Assembly (NCBI GenBank): GCA_902362275.1
Contig: CABIWB010000001.1
Coordinates: forward strand, 1-64,000
Direction of reading: 5' to 3'
DNA from: Coriobacteriaceae bacterium
GTDB taxonomy: Bacteria > Actinomycetota > Coriobacteriia > Coriobacteriales > Coriobacteriaceae
DNA length: 64,000 bases
Shown here: piece by piece, positions 35,227 to 44,043 of the stretch
Position numbering within the stretch: the stretch's first letter is position 1
Layout: every line of letters starts with the position of its first letter
Notes under the pieces: model-generated
What the model saw: the letters and a program-made list of their open reading frames with translations, nothing else
Told to the model about the DNA's origin: nothing
The model's database searches: none
Translations under genes and position numbers: made by a program

Positions 35227-35301
35227 AACGTTCGCCAGAGGCGACCCTTCCTTTTCGTTTCCCGAGGATTTGAGAATGAAGGGTCGCCTCTGGCGAACGT
35301 T
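35227..35301. repeat. 24-bp perfect inverted repeat
   Basis: Arms 35227-35250 and 35278-35301 are exact complements around a 27-base loop. It sits nine bases outside the left end of the IS1595-like element and has the same look as 10076-10150. Confidence 0.8.
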
Positions 35302-35310
35302 TATTGTCAA

Positions 35311-36196
35311 GGCTGTGTTAACCCGCCTATGACATGGAAATCTCCGGGTGGAACGGGCACGGCTGCCGCCAGAGCCCGCGTCAGCTCGTCCGGTATGTCC
35401 CCGACCCCATCTGCGCCCGCAGCAGCGAGGCGGCGTCCCCGCCCCGGCGCGCCTCGCGCGCCCAGCAGAACCACGCGAGGTAGTTGGGAAGGCGCCTGGT
35501 GGACACGCCCCCGAAGCGGGCGAGGAACGCCTTGAGCGCGGAGTGCAGGGCGTTGACGCGGTTGAGCGGGGCGCGCGGGCCGGAGGAGGCGAACCTCTCG
35601 TGGGCCGCCACGCCCATCTCGGCCAGGGCGCGCACATAGCCGCGCTGGCGGTCGGTGGAGACCACCGCCCCCTCCACCGGGTAGCCCGGGCCCGCCTCGA
35701 AGGCCGGCAGCATCGACGCCATCACCTCGCAGAGGCGGTGGCGCATCGAGAAGCTGGTCTTGAGCGGGACGCCGCACGCGGCGGCGTCTCGCAGCGTGGC
35801 GCCCGCGAGCATCGCCTCGGCGTAGCGCGCCCAGGTCGCCGCGGGCTGCTTGGTGGTGCCGAGCGCCCGCCCCGTCGACGCCCGGAAGCTGCGGCCGCAC
35901 CCGCGGCAGAGCCTCCTTTGCGCCCCGTCGGCGTCGCGGCCCCTCCTGACGGTGCGGGGGCACCCGCATCTGGGGCAGGCCTCCGGAGGCTCCTCCTCCG
36001 CGCCCGCCGGCATCTCGCCGGCGACCGCCTCGAGCAGCAGCCCCAGCATCTCCTCGCGCTCCTCGGGGCGCATCGCCCTCACGATCGCCCCGTACCCGAA
36101 CCTGTCCTCCACGCCGCCTCCGATCGCCCGATTACTGACGATCAGAGGTTACGGCCCCGTGGGGACAGAAGATGCAATTAGCGGGTTAACACAGCC
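35311..36196. mobile_element. IS1595-like insertion sequence, copy 1, defective
   Basis: Terminal inverted repeats GGCTGTGTTAACCCGC (35311-35326) and GCGGGTTAACACAGCC (36181-36196) are perfect, and two more bases each side also pair. At 886 bp it is shorter than typical members because the transposase has lost a central part. No target duplication was seen. Confidence 0.85.
35381..36112 (-). pseudogene. IS1595-family transposase with internal deletion and early stop
   Basis: The 243-residue reading has the IS1595 zinc ribbon (CPRCGC and CRGCGRSF), helix-turn-helix region, and the C-terminal NRVNALHSALKAFLARFGGVSTRRLPNYLAWF. The first catalytic DDE strand normally found between the GYPVEG segment and TDRQRGYVRAL is missing, so about 80-100 residues seem deleted. 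The stop after YRTS replaces a Trp codon seen in the second copy (TGA for TGG), shortening the C-terminus by about 19 residues. It cannot be active. Confidence 0.8.
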
Positions 36197-36325
36197 TTGG
36201 GTGGAAGGACTTTGCTTGACGCTCGTTTCGGCGGCGCGGTTGCCGGACCGCAGCACCAGTGACATAACATCGATTCAAATTTGAGATTTGTCTCGCTCGT
36301 GATGCGGGCTTGGGCGGGCTTTGGT

Positions 36326-36366
36326 CCCCACCTCAATTTAGGGTCTGTCCCTCAATTGAGGTGGGG
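36326..36366. repeat. GGGACAG-type palindrome
   Basis: CCCCACCTCAATT (36326-36338) pairs perfectly with AATTGAGGTGGGG (36354-36366) around TAGGGTCTGTCCCTC. It ends just before the DUF4097 gene stop and may serve as its transcript end. Confidence 0.75.
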
Positions 36367-36373
36367 ATTGCCG

Positions 36374-37333
36374 CTATTTCGAGGTGAAGTTGATCTGGAT
36401 GTCGCCCAGGTTGCTGTCGACACCGATGATGCGCGCAGCGTCGTCGGCGCCCTGCGGTGCCACGATGTCGCCTTGGTTGGTGTGGGCGTCGATATGATAG
36501 GAGTCTTCTGCCCCCAGGTACGACAGGTAGATGTCCCCGTTCACGCATTCAATCCGACTCGTGGTGATGTCGAGCCTCTGCGCCGAGATATCCCCGTTCA
36601 CGGATTCGCACAGCAGGTCATCCTGCAGCGCCAGGTCCGCCAACATGATGTCGCCGTTTTCGTTCACGACCTGGGCCTTGTGTGCCGTGGCGCCTCCCAG
36701 CGAGATGTCGCCGTTGAAGTTGGTCGCGAGGACCGCGTCGGCCTCGACGCCGGAGAGCAGGGTGTCGCCGTCCTCGTTGATCGCGTTGAGTTCGGCGGCG
36801 GAGACGTTCTTCGCCACGACGTCCCCGTTGCTGTTGGAAGCTCGCAGCCCGGCGAGCCCGTGCACGTTCTCCGCGACGACGTCGCCCGAATCGGAGTGCG
36901 CCTCGATCTCACCGGTGAACGACGCGGGCACGCGAACCACGGTCGTGGTGTCGTCGACGCCGCCTGCCTCGGCGGGGGAGAGGTCGATCATGACGCCCTC
37001 CATGGGCTTCGAGTCGACGTCGACCTTGAGCACGCCGTCCGCGTCCTCGACGGAGACGCTCTGGCAGTTTCCCGTCCAGTACTCGAGCTCGATGGCGTCG
37101 CCGTCGGCGGGTTCGATGCGCACGTTCTCGAATTCGGACGTGATGACGATGCGCCCGTGCGGCGAGGCGGCTTCGTCCTCGAGCGCGCTCACGGTCTGAT
37201 GCCAGTCGTAGTTCACGGTGGACAGGTGGGCGGTGTCAAATCCGGCCGCCGCCCAGGCGCCGCACGAGAGCATCGTTCCCGTGCCGATGAGCGCCGCGGC
37301 GGTGACGAGGATGATCTTGGGGGCCTTACGCAT
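36374..37333 (-). CDS. DUF4097-family secreted/anchored beta-helix protein
   Basis: The 319-residue protein has an N-terminal signal or anchor (KIILVTAAALIGTGTMLSCGAWA) and then a repetitive beta-rich body with recurring xNxNGDI/xSDSGDV units, typical of DUF4097 (adhesin-like beta-helix). AAGGAGG before ATG 37333 sets the start. It overlaps the DUF1700 gene by eight bases and is the last gene of the PadR operon. The role of the family in this conserved trio is not known; envelope stress sensing has been suggested. Confidence 0.8.
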   Translation of the reverse strand: MRKAPKIILVTAAALIGTGTMLSCGAWAAAGFDTAHLSTVNYDWHQTVSALEDEAASPHGRIVITSEFENVRIEPADGDAIELEYWTGNCQSVSVEDADGVLKVDVDSKPMEGVMIDLSPAEAGGVDDTTTVVRVPASFTGEIEAHSDSGDVVAENVHGLAGLRASNSNGDVVAKNVSAAELNAINEDGDTLLSGVEADAVLATNFNGDISLGGATAHKAQVVNENGDIMLADLALQDDLLCESVNGDISAQRLDITTSRIECVNGDIYLSYLGAEDSYHIDAHTNQGDIVAPQGADDAARIIGVDSNLGDIQINFTSK

Positions 37334-38036
37334 TGTGAACGCCTCCTTCCGGGAGGGTGTCGTGGACGGAGGGGACGCTCTCGACGGCTGCGGGCATGCT
37401 TGGGCCGCCGTGGGTCTTTGCGCGATTGGACGTGTCGTCATCATCTGTGCCGCTCACGCGCACGAACAGGCTCGCGACCCAGCGCGCGAAGGCTCTCGTT
37501 GCCCGGAAGAGCAGCCTGCTCGCCCAGAACACGGCGAAGGAGGCGACGAGCCCGAAGCCGCTCGACACGAGCGAGAGGCCGAGGACGAAGACGCCGGGCA
37601 GCGGCATACCCCCGCCCAGGGTCGAGGCGAGCGCGGCGATTCCCGCGAAGGGCATGAGCACGAGGACCGCGTCGATGGCCCACAGCGCGGCGATGACCGC
37701 CCAGATCGCGACGTACACGGCGAGCGCGGCCGCCGCGAGCGCGAGCGCGACGGGTACCCAGATGGGGGAGAACACCGCGAGCAGCACGATGTTGAGGGAG
37801 CGGCTGCCGGTGTTGGCCCGCGCGATGGCGCGCGGGATGGGCGGGGTCTCGGCGGCGATCTGCGCCGCGATCTCGTCAACCGGACCCAGGCCCGCAACCG
37901 CCTCGGCCTCGGAAAGGCCGTCTTCCATGCGGTCGCTGATGGCCTCGTCGTAGAACGCGAGCGCCTGCTCGACTTCGGCGTGCGGGAGCTTGCCCAGCGC
38001 CCGTTCGAGTTCGGAAAGGAATTCCTGCTTGGTCAT
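37326..38036 (-). CDS. DUF1700-family membrane protein
   Basis: The 236-residue protein starts with the family signature MTKQEFLSELERALGKLP and EAISDRMEDGLSEAEAVAGLGPVDEIA, followed by three or four membrane segments and a polar tail. It lies between padR (four-base overlap) and the DUF4097 gene (eight-base overlap). This PadR-DUF1700-DUF4097 set recurs in Gram-positive bacteria; the mechanism is not established. Confidence 0.85.
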   Translation of the reverse strand: MTKQEFLSELERALGKLPHAEVEQALAFYDEAISDRMEDGLSEAEAVAGLGPVDEIAAQIAAETPPIPRAIARANTGSRSLNIVLLAVFSPIWVPVALALAAAALAVYVAIWAVIAALWAIDAVLVLMPFAGIAALASTLGGGMPLPGVFVLGLSLVSSGFGLVASFAVFWASRLLFRATRAFARWVASLFVRVSGTDDDDTSNRAKTHGGPSMPAAVESVPSVHDTLPEGGVHNA

Positions 38037-38347
38037 CGTTGCGCACCTCGCTTTACAAAGTCATAGATCGACATGATGTCCGCCTGCTCGGATAGGAACT
38101 CGGCGATGCGCTCCTCGCCGGTCGGCGTGAGCCGGTAGTACTTTCGCAGCCGCCCGTTGTGCTCCACGGAGTAGGCGGTCAGGCACTCGGCCTTCTCGAG
38201 GCGCTTGAGCAGCGGGTAGAGCGTCGACTCGGTGAGGCCCAGGATGTCGGGCACGTCCTTCACGATCTGATAGCCGTAGGAGTCCCGTCCCTGGAGCGAC
38301 GCGAGCACGCATATCTCGAGGAAGCCGCGCTTCATCTGAGCATCCAT
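38033..38347 (-). CDS. PadR-family transcriptional regulator
   Basis: The 104-residue winged-helix protein has the PadR pattern: QMKRGFLEICVLASLQGRDSYGYQIVKD, then ESTLYPLLKRLEKAECL and YYRLTPTGEERI. GGGAGG precedes ATG 38347. It is the first gene of the three-gene operon and probably binds the palindrome at 38366-38386 to control itself. The inducing signal cannot be read from the sequence. Confidence 0.92.
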   Translation of the reverse strand: MDAQMKRGFLEICVLASLQGRDSYGYQIVKDVPDILGLTESTLYPLLKRLEKAECLTAYSVEHNGRLRKYYRLTPTGEERIAEFLSEQADIMSIYDFVKRGAQR

Positions 38348-38365
38348 GATACCTCCCTTCGACAG

Positions 38366-38386
38366 ATACTATACGGCGCATAGTAT
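38366..38386 (-). promoter_or_regulatory. Palindrome, likely PadR operator over promoter
   Basis: ATACTAT (38366-38372) and ATAGTAT (38380-38386) form a 7-bp inverted repeat 19 bases before padR. The minus-strand reading contains TATACT, a plausible -10 box, so binding would block the promoter. Confidence 0.6.
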
Positions 38387-38398
38387 AAGGCGTCAACT

Positions 38399-38540
38399 AC
38401 CTCAAATGAGGGACAGGCACTTTTTGAGGTCTTGGGGTGCGGTGCCGCAAGGACGACTCGTCGTAGCGCCGCACCCTCCCGCGACGAGATCGTTGCGGGA
38501 TCGCCGCCGGCTCAGAAAAGGGACTGTCCCTAATCTGAGG
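38399..38540. repeat. Two GGGACAG-type palindromes
   Basis: ACCTCAAA...TTTGAGGT (38399-38430) surrounds GAGGGACAGGC. CTCAGAAAAGGGAC...GTCCCTAATCTGAG (38511-38539) has GGGACTGTCCC at its centre. They differ in arms but share the core. Confidence 0.65.
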
Positions 38541-38555
38541 CGGCGGAACACAGCG

Positions 38556-38598
38556 GAGGCCGCGCCCGGCTCCCTTGGGGGATGCCGAGCGCGGCCTC
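38556..38598 (-). terminator. Terminator-like stem after the anti-sigma-like gene
   Basis: GAGGCCGCGCCCGGC (38556-38570) pairs with GCCGAGCGCGGCCTC (38584-38598) with one mismatch. It is GC-rich without a strong T-run. Confidence 0.6.
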
Positions 38599-38638
38599 GT
38601 TCTGCGCAGCTGCTGCGTTGCTCGCCCGTACGGCGTGT

Positions 38639-39880
38639 CTACTCGACCGGGATTGTCAGGTCGCCGATGGTGATGCTGACGATATCGTCGACATCGCGGA
38701 TCTGGTCGAAAAGCCAGGTCTTCTGCACGACGGTTTTGTCGCCCTCCTGCCAGGACCCGTAGCCGCTGCCGATTTCCTCGGTGGTGCCGTCGGTGAAGGT
38801 CACGCTGAAGTTACCGTAGCCGGCACGGCTCTCGGAATTGGTCTCGAGGCCCGTGGGTTCGGAAGGGCCGTCCAGGGCATCGACCGTGTAGGTGACGTCC
38901 GCGCCGAGCGGGGAGATGGCGAGTTCGTTCATGACGGCGTTGCTGCCGTTGACGGTGAACGTCTGGCCTGCGGGCAGATCGACGGAGAGGTCTTCGTAGT
39001 CGATCTTGAAGGACATACTCCAGTCGCCGGTGGCGAGCGTCTCTGCGGGAAGGTCTCGCCCGTCTGCCTGCTTGCCCTCGGGGAAGTAGAGGAGCTTGCT
39101 GGCGTCGAAGTGCAGCGTCTCGCCCACGAGCGAGGAATCGGAGCCGGTGAGGCTCATCATCTCAACGAGTTGGATGGCGTTGTCCGAGGGGTCGGCGTCG
39201 AAGGTGTAGGAGCTGCCGTAGCCGCCTTTCACGCCAAGGCGCAGGGCGGTCAGCGCGTTGATACTGCCGCCTCCTTCGAGAAACAGATTGAAGGCGCCGT
39301 TCTCGTTCATCGTGAGCTCGTCGAATGCGGTCCCGTCATCCTTCTCGATGGTGTAGACCACCGCGTAGGCGTGGCGCATGCCGATGATGGCGTCGGCCGT
39401 AATAGTGATGCCGTTGCTCGTGCAGCTCGCGTCGATCGGTCGGCCGATGCGGTCGATGAGCTCGGTTTGCGCGGGGCCCGCGCCGAAGACCGCGGCGAGG
39501 GAGTCCGCCGCGCGGGCGAGCGTCCCCGTGGCGTACGCGGTGCCGCCGCCAACCGTGAGCAGGACGGCGATGCCGAGTGCCGCGGCGATGTGGTGCACCT
39601 TGGGACGGCGAGCAAAGGGGCGGGCCTGCCGACGACCCGTCGCGATGCGGGAGGGCTGATCGGCGCGGGCGACGGGGAGTTCCAGGATCTCGGCGGGAGC
39701 GGCTTCGCCAGTGTCCTCGGCTGAGGCGCTCGGCGCGGTCTCGTACGCGGTGGGGATTCCAATGGGGTCCGCGCTTGCCGCTTCGATGAGTCGCGCCGTC
39801 ATGCGCGCCTTCTGCTCGTCGGTAAAGGAGAGTTGGTCAAGGTTGGATCGATAGGAGGTGGAATCAAAGGTCGAGCTCAT
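38639..39880 (-). CDS. DUF4179-like membrane protein, likely anti-sigma partner
   Basis: The 413-residue protein has a cytoplasmic N-terminus (SNLDQLSFTDEQKARMTARLIEAA), one membrane segment (about 97-117), and an extracellular beta-rich region like DUF4179 proteins encoded next to ECF sigma factors. It overlaps the sigma gene by 17 bases; AAGGAG inside that gene precedes ATG 39880. By position it would sequester the sigma factor until an outside signal arrives. This function is inferred from context. Confidence 0.7.
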   Translation of the reverse strand: MSSTFDSTSYRSNLDQLSFTDEQKARMTARLIEAASADPIGIPTAYETAPSASAEDTGEAAPAEILELPVARADQPSRIATGRRQARPFARRPKVHHIAAALGIAVLLTVGGGTAYATGTLARAADSLAAVFGAGPAQTELIDRIGRPIDASCTSNGITITADAIIGMRHAYAVVYTIEKDDGTAFDELTMNENGAFNLFLEGGGSINALTALRLGVKGGYGSSYTFDADPSDNAIQLVEMMSLTGSDSSLVGETLHFDASKLLYFPEGKQADGRDLPAETLATGDWSMSFKIDYEDLSVDLPAGQTFTVNGSNAVMNELAISPLGADVTYTVDALDGPSEPTGLETNSESRAGYGNFSVTFTDGTTEEIGSGYGSWQEGDKTVVQKTWLFDQIRDVDDIVSITIGDLTIPVE

Positions 39881-40460
39881 GTCGAACTCCTTCCAGGGCG
39901 GGGCGAAGTTTGGACCGGCCGCGGCTGAGTCGCGTTGCCACGGCCGATTCGGATGCATGGACGATGGCGGCGATCTGCTTGATGGAATAGCCCTCGTAGT
40001 AGTGGAGGTAGATCGCCTCGCGGTATTCCAGGGGCAGGGCCATGACGCGCTCCAGGATGCCCTCCGCGTGGGCTTCGAGCTCGTGTTCCGTGGCTCGTCG
40101 CGGCGCGGTGGGCTCGGCGATCTCGTCGAGCGCCACGGTGTCGCGTCCGGTTTGGCGCCTCAGGAGGTCCTTCGCGGCGTTGATGGCGACGCGGATGATC
40201 CAGGCGCGCTCGTGCTCGGCCGATTCGAAGCCCTTCGTGCGGCCGAGGGCTTTAAGAAGGACCTCTTGGCAGATGTCCTCGGCATCTTGCGTGTTGTGCA
40301 GATAGGTGTAGCTCACGCGGAGTATCGTGTCGGCATATGTCGCCACGAGTCGGTTCGCCTCCGCTTCGATCGGGCGGCTCGTCGGCTCGCCAGCCGTCTT
40401 AGGCGGCCGTTCGAGCGTTTCGCCTGCCCGTCGCGCGGCCGATGCAATCCAAGCTCCCAT
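39864..40460 (-). CDS. ECF-type RNA polymerase sigma factor
   Basis: The 198-residue protein contains region 2 (VSYTYLHNTQDAEDICQEVLLKAL) and region 4 (LPLEYREAIYLHYYEGYSIKQIAAIVHASESAVATRLSRGRSKL). GAGGTG lies before ATG 40460; the reading frame is open to 40634 but the additional part looks non-coding. It is first in a two-gene operon with the DUF4179-like protein and divergent from the membrane-protein run starting at 40615. Confidence 0.92.
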   Translation of the reverse strand: MGAWIASAARRAGETLERPPKTAGEPTSRPIEAEANRLVATYADTILRVSYTYLHNTQDAEDICQEVLLKALGRTKGFESAEHERAWIIRVAINAAKDLLRRQTGRDTVALDEIAEPTAPRRATEHELEAHAEGILERVMALPLEYREAIYLHYYEGYSIKQIAAIVHASESAVATRLSRGRSKLRPALEGVRHELDL

Positions 40461-40614
40461 GTCCTCACCTCGCTTTCTCGGGTGGTTTCGATGTGCGAGG
40501 GACCGGTTTGCGATATCTCCCTCTATCAACAATACGTGAGCGCGCCGGAAAGTTGGCATAATTGGCTTGTGCATTTGCCTCGATTCCGTTTCGCCTGCGT
40601 GGAGAGGAGCGGAT

Positions 40615-41253
40615 ATGAATGAATCTGCGGCCATGCCGCGCGACCAGCTTTCCCGTCGGTTGGCGATTGCATGCAGGGCTTTGGCATGGGCGTCCCTTCT
40701 GCTTTGCGCGCTTCACGCGCACGATGCGGTGGGCGCCGTGGTGCTCGTCGGTCCGTTGGTGCTTGCCCCCGCGGGATATCTGTTGGTTATGGCGATTGCC
40801 GCCGTTTCGATCGGTCTCGCGTTTGCGAGTTGGATGATCGGCAAGGCGTGGCGGGCGGCTCCCAACGAGGGGAGTGCGGCGCCCGTCCGTCCCGTTCGCG
40901 GTAGGGCCGTCCGATGGCTCGCGAACGGCATCACGGTCCTCGCTCTGTCCGCATCCATTCTGGTGGCCGGTTTCGAGTGCCTTCTGGCGGTGCCTTATAT
41001 CGCCGAGCCGACGGGTCCCGCGGGCGACCGCGTCGTGGTGGTGGAGCGTAACGTCCTTCTGGCGGGCTACGGTGACGTGTATCTGATCCCAGGAGGCTTT
41101 GGTGTGGGCAGGAAGATCGCCGGCTACAGTGCCGACGATGGTTACAGCCCCATGGGCAACGGGACCTACGCGCTCGAGTGGCGCGGGTCAGAGCCGCACT
41201 TCACCGCATTCGGTACCCCCGCCAATCCGGTTGTGATGTATCCCGCCGATTGA
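40615..41253 (+). CDS. Unrecognised membrane protein
   Basis: The 212-residue protein has a short polar start, about three membrane segments (near residues 25-45, 50-75 and 101-125) and a C-terminal soluble part with VVVVERNVLLAGYGDVYLI and YSPMGNGTYALEW. I do not recognise the family. GAGGAGCGG precedes ATG 40615. It is the first of a run of plus-strand genes that face away from the sigma factor, with a 154-base gap between. Confidence 0.65.
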   Translation: MNESAAMPRDQLSRRLAIACRALAWASLLLCALHAHDAVGAVVLVGPLVLAPAGYLLVMAIAAVSIGLAFASWMIGKAWRAAPNEGSAAPVRPVRGRAVRWLANGITVLALSASILVAGFECLLAVPYIAEPTGPAGDRVVVVERNVLLAGYGDVYLIPGGFGVGRKIAGYSADDGYSPMGNGTYALEWRGSEPHFTAFGTPANPVVMYPAD

Positions 41254-41409
41254 TGCCGTCCCGCAGTGCCCTCCACACGCGCACCGCGCACGGCGAGCCC
41301 TTCGTTCTCTTTACCGAACCGACGCCGTGGGTTGCCCCGTCATGTGCTAGATTCGACTGAATCGTCGGCCCGGGGACGGACTGGGCCGCATCGACGTGAG
41401 CGAGGAAGC

Positions 41410-42237
41410 ATGGGACGTTTCACCACCGCGAGGGACCGCAAGCAGGGCGCCGTCGCCATCATCGGCTGCGTCTTCCTCTTCACCGCGTTCGGCGTGCTCG
41501 TCTACGGCCGCTTCGCCACGAGCGTCGGGGCGGCGGCGCTGTACAACCGTGCGTCGGTCGGCGTCGGGTTTATCCTCTTCGGTATCTCCATGCTGTGCTT
41601 CACGCCCATGGTCTACCTGCAGCGCATGCATCGCAGGCACGTCGACTCCGCCGTCCTCGCCCGCGAGCTCAAGGGCATCCTGCTCGGCTTTTTCTGCTAC
41701 GTGGTGCCGTTCTTCCTCGCCATGGGCGCGCTCTCCTCTGCGGACAGCACCGGCGCGTTCGGGCTCGCCCTCATGGTCGCTTTCGGCGCGATTCCTTTTG
41801 TGTATCGCCGCCATCGCAAGAAGGACCCCATCTCCTACAGGCACACCGGATCCGCCGCGCTCGTGGCGTTCTGCGGCGTGTTCGCCGTCATCTCGATCGC
41901 CGGCGGCGCGTTCTCCTGCAGCGAGATGCTCGACGATCTCAACGGGGGATGGCGGCAGGAGCGCTTCGCCTTCTACGAGGCCGAGATCAACAAGCCGCGC
42001 GGCCGCGGGGCGGCGCTGTCGCCCACCACGTTCGAGGTCTCGCTCTACAGGGACGGGGAGTCGGTGGCGAACCACCGGGTGGACGCGCGCCTCAGCGTGA
42101 ACGCGGCCGACTGGCCCGAGGTCGCGCTTGTCCTCGACGAGCCGATGGCCGAGGTTCGCTGGTACCCCAAGACCCGCACTCTCGTGGGCGCGCGCGACGT
42201 GGACGGCCCCGCCACCGCGGGCGACCCGATCGAGTAG
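41410..42237 (+). CDS. Unrecognised membrane protein
   Basis: The 275-residue protein has five or so membrane segments (including AIIGCVFLFTAFGVLVYG and ILLGFFCYVVPFFLAMGAL) and a C-terminal soluble region with EVSLYRDGESVANHRVDARL and EVRWYPKTRTL. No family was recognised. The GAGGAA site is close to ATG 41410. Very high GC at third positions fits the rest of the island. Confidence 0.65.
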   Translation: MGRFTTARDRKQGAVAIIGCVFLFTAFGVLVYGRFATSVGAAALYNRASVGVGFILFGISMLCFTPMVYLQRMHRRHVDSAVLARELKGILLGFFCYVVPFFLAMGALSSADSTGAFGLALMVAFGAIPFVYRRHRKKDPISYRHTGSAALVAFCGVFAVISIAGGAFSCSEMLDDLNGGWRQERFAFYEAEINKPRGRGAALSPTTFEVSLYRDGESVANHRVDARLSVNAADWPEVALVLDEPMAEVRWYPKTRTLVGARDVDGPATAGDPIE

Positions 42238-42421
42238 GGGGCGGCAATGGCGCGCGCGACTGAGAGAACGGCTCCTGTGGCGGAGTCCCCTCACGCCCGG
42301 TCGACGCTCAAAAGCAGCTGTCCGGCGGGGCCGACTCTCGTCGCGTGTCAACGGCGCCTTCGTCCGGTCCGCTCGTCCGCGCGCCTGTACAGCCCGGGGG
42401 GGCTGCGGGTGCGCCCTACTC

Positions 42422-42649
42422 ATGGCCCCGGTCATGGCCGCCGCGATGGGGTTGGCGGCGCTCTCGCTCGGCATGGCCGCGCTGGCCGTCGGCGGATTGG
42501 CGATCGCCGTCGCCCTCACGGTGCTGGAGGTCCGCCGCGCGAGGGGAGGGGCCAGCGTTCGGCCCGGGTTCGCGGTCGCCGCGGGCGCCCTGTACCTGGC
42601 GAGCGTCCCGTACCTCGTGTTCTTCATCTGGCTCTGGTTCGTCGACTGA
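42422..42649 (+). CDS. Small hydrophobic protein, possibly the end of a frameshifted gene
   Basis: The 75-residue reading has two membrane segments (MAAAMGLAALSLGMAALAVGGLAIAVALTVL and AGALYLASVPYLVFFIWLWF) separated by a basic loop. The frame is open before 42422 but looks poor in coding signs. An ATG at 42247, ten bases after the previous stop, starts in another frame and runs 58 codons before becoming nonsense-like, so a frameshift near 42400 may have split one gene. Not recognised. Confidence 0.45.
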   Translation: MAPVMAAAMGLAALSLGMAALAVGGLAIAVALTVLEVRRARGGASVRPGFAVAAGALYLASVPYLVFFIWLWFVD

Positions 42650-42670
42650 CCGTTTTGGAAAGGGGCTCAC

Positions 42671-43009
42671 ATGCTCTTCTCGCTGTATAAGGCCACGCTT
42701 GATGATGAAATCAGGAGGGGTTTGGAATCCTCCGCGTATTCCGAGATGGAGATCGAGGGAGTGCGTTGCAAGTTGAGGCGCCAAATCGAGGAGCGGACGA
42801 GGGCGACGAGCAGCGTGCTCGCCCTCTTCGCCGCCTTCGACGCCATGTTGGTGATGACCAGGAGCTCCGTGCCCGTCCTCATCGCGATGCTCGTCGTCGA
42901 GGGCCTTGCCCTGTATGCGGCATGGTATCTGCAGGCGGGCTGCCTCAAGCGGCAGTTCAACAAGGCCCTGCGGCGCGGGTATCCGGGGTTCGATCATTTG
43001 AAGCTGTGA
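42671..43009 (+). CDS. Unrecognised small membrane protein
   Basis: The 112-residue protein has a soluble, charged N-terminal part (DDEIRRGLESSAYSEMEIEGVRCKLRRQIEERT) and two membrane segments (VLALFAAFDAMLVM and VLIAMLVVEGLALYAAWYL). GGAAAGGGG precedes ATG 42671. It follows the previous gene by 21 bases and is likely in the same transcript. No family recognised. Confidence 0.6.
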   Translation: MLFSLYKATLDDEIRRGLESSAYSEMEIEGVRCKLRRQIEERTRATSSVLALFAAFDAMLVMTRSSVPVLIAMLVVEGLALYAAWYLQAGCLKRQFNKALRRGYPGFDHLKL

Positions 43010-43137
43010 GGTGAGCCGCCCGCCCGGCAATTGAAGGTGGCGGCCGCGCTTGTCTTGCCAGCTGAAACGCCGGCGCGGTGGCCGGCAATCCCGGAGGGGG
43101 TATAATCCCCTAAACCCATAGCGAGGAGATGACCGCC

Positions 43138-44043
43138 ATGAGCAACCTTCCGACCCCGCCCGCTCCGGCGCCGGAGCCCAACCGCATCGACAACGTCTCG
43201 CCGTCGGGTGACGGACGCTCCTCCTACTGGGGTTTGGATGCGCAGGAGACCGTTGCCGCGTATGTCAAGCGGGTGCGCGCGATCAAGGCGCAGTCCATCG
43301 CGCTGATTCTCGCCAACCTCGTTGCGATGATCTGGTTTGTCGAGGAGGGCCACTTCGCGCTCTACCTCGTCTGCTTTGTCCTCCTGTTCGCCATCGTGCT
43401 CATTGCGCGCGTGCGCATGGGCGCACTGTTCCTCAAGCTTGGAGAGGTCGTCTCCCAGGATTGCGACCCCGCCCGCTATCGCACGGTGCTCGATGTGCTT
43501 TCCGCCCGCGACCGCTTCGGTCGCTCCGCGAACACCATCGCCATCGAGCTCGCGTACTGCGACTACCTTGAGCTCGATAGCGCCGGCGCCCTGCGCCGCC
43601 TCGAGTCCGTCACCTTCAAGCGCAAGGACAACGTCAGGTGGTTCCGAGCCATGCAGATCGAGTTTTTGAGCCGGATCGATGTGGGTGACCTCGAAGGTGC
43701 GCGCGATGTGCTGGCGAGGCTCTCGGCGTTCCGGAAGAACTTCAAGGAGGGCTCGCGCAACCGAGCCTCCGCCGACCTGCAGGTCGCCGATTACGCCGTG
43801 CTGGTGCGCCCGCCCGCCGAGTGGGACGCCGCCGACGCCGCGCGCATGCGCGAGCGCACGGCCCTGGCCGATTGCCATCAGCAGCGTGCGAACTGGCAGC
43901 TCTATCTCGCCGAGTACGAGCTGCTGCACGGGTCTGCCGACCAGGCTGCGCGCCTGGCTGCCGATGCCTCCCTCGAGCCGCTCACACCCCGCATGGAGCG
44001 CCTGCGCGCTGAGGTCCTGTCAGGGCTGGAGGTGAGCGGGTGA
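43138..44043 (+). CDS. Unrecognised membrane protein with a TPR-like helical domain
   Basis: The 301-residue protein has a Pro-rich start, two adjacent membrane segments (about 45-85), and a long helical domain with repeated patterns such as IAIELAYCDYLELDSAGALRRLE and DVLARLSAFRKNF, suggestive of TPR-like pairs. GAGGAG is before ATG 43138. Its stop overlaps the next ATG by one base. No family recognised. Confidence 0.6.
   Translation: MSNLPTPPAPAPEPNRIDNVSPSGDGRSSYWGLDAQETVAAYVKRVRAIKAQSIALILANLVAMIWFVEEGHFALYLVCFVLLFAIVLIARVRMGALFLKLGEVVSQDCDPARYRTVLDVLSARDRFGRSANTIAIELAYCDYLELDSAGALRRLESVTFKRKDNVRWFRAMQIEFLSRIDVGDLEGARDVLARLSAFRKNFKEGSRNRASADLQVADYAVLVRPPAEWDAADAARMRERTALADCHQQRANWQLYLAEYELLHGSADQAARLAADASLEPLTPRMERLRAEVLSGLEVSG

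Noticed and set aside
36281..37657. A long plus-strand frame opposite DUF4097
   Set aside because: The minus-strand genes overlap as an operon and have good ribosome sites; the plus frame shows no motif.
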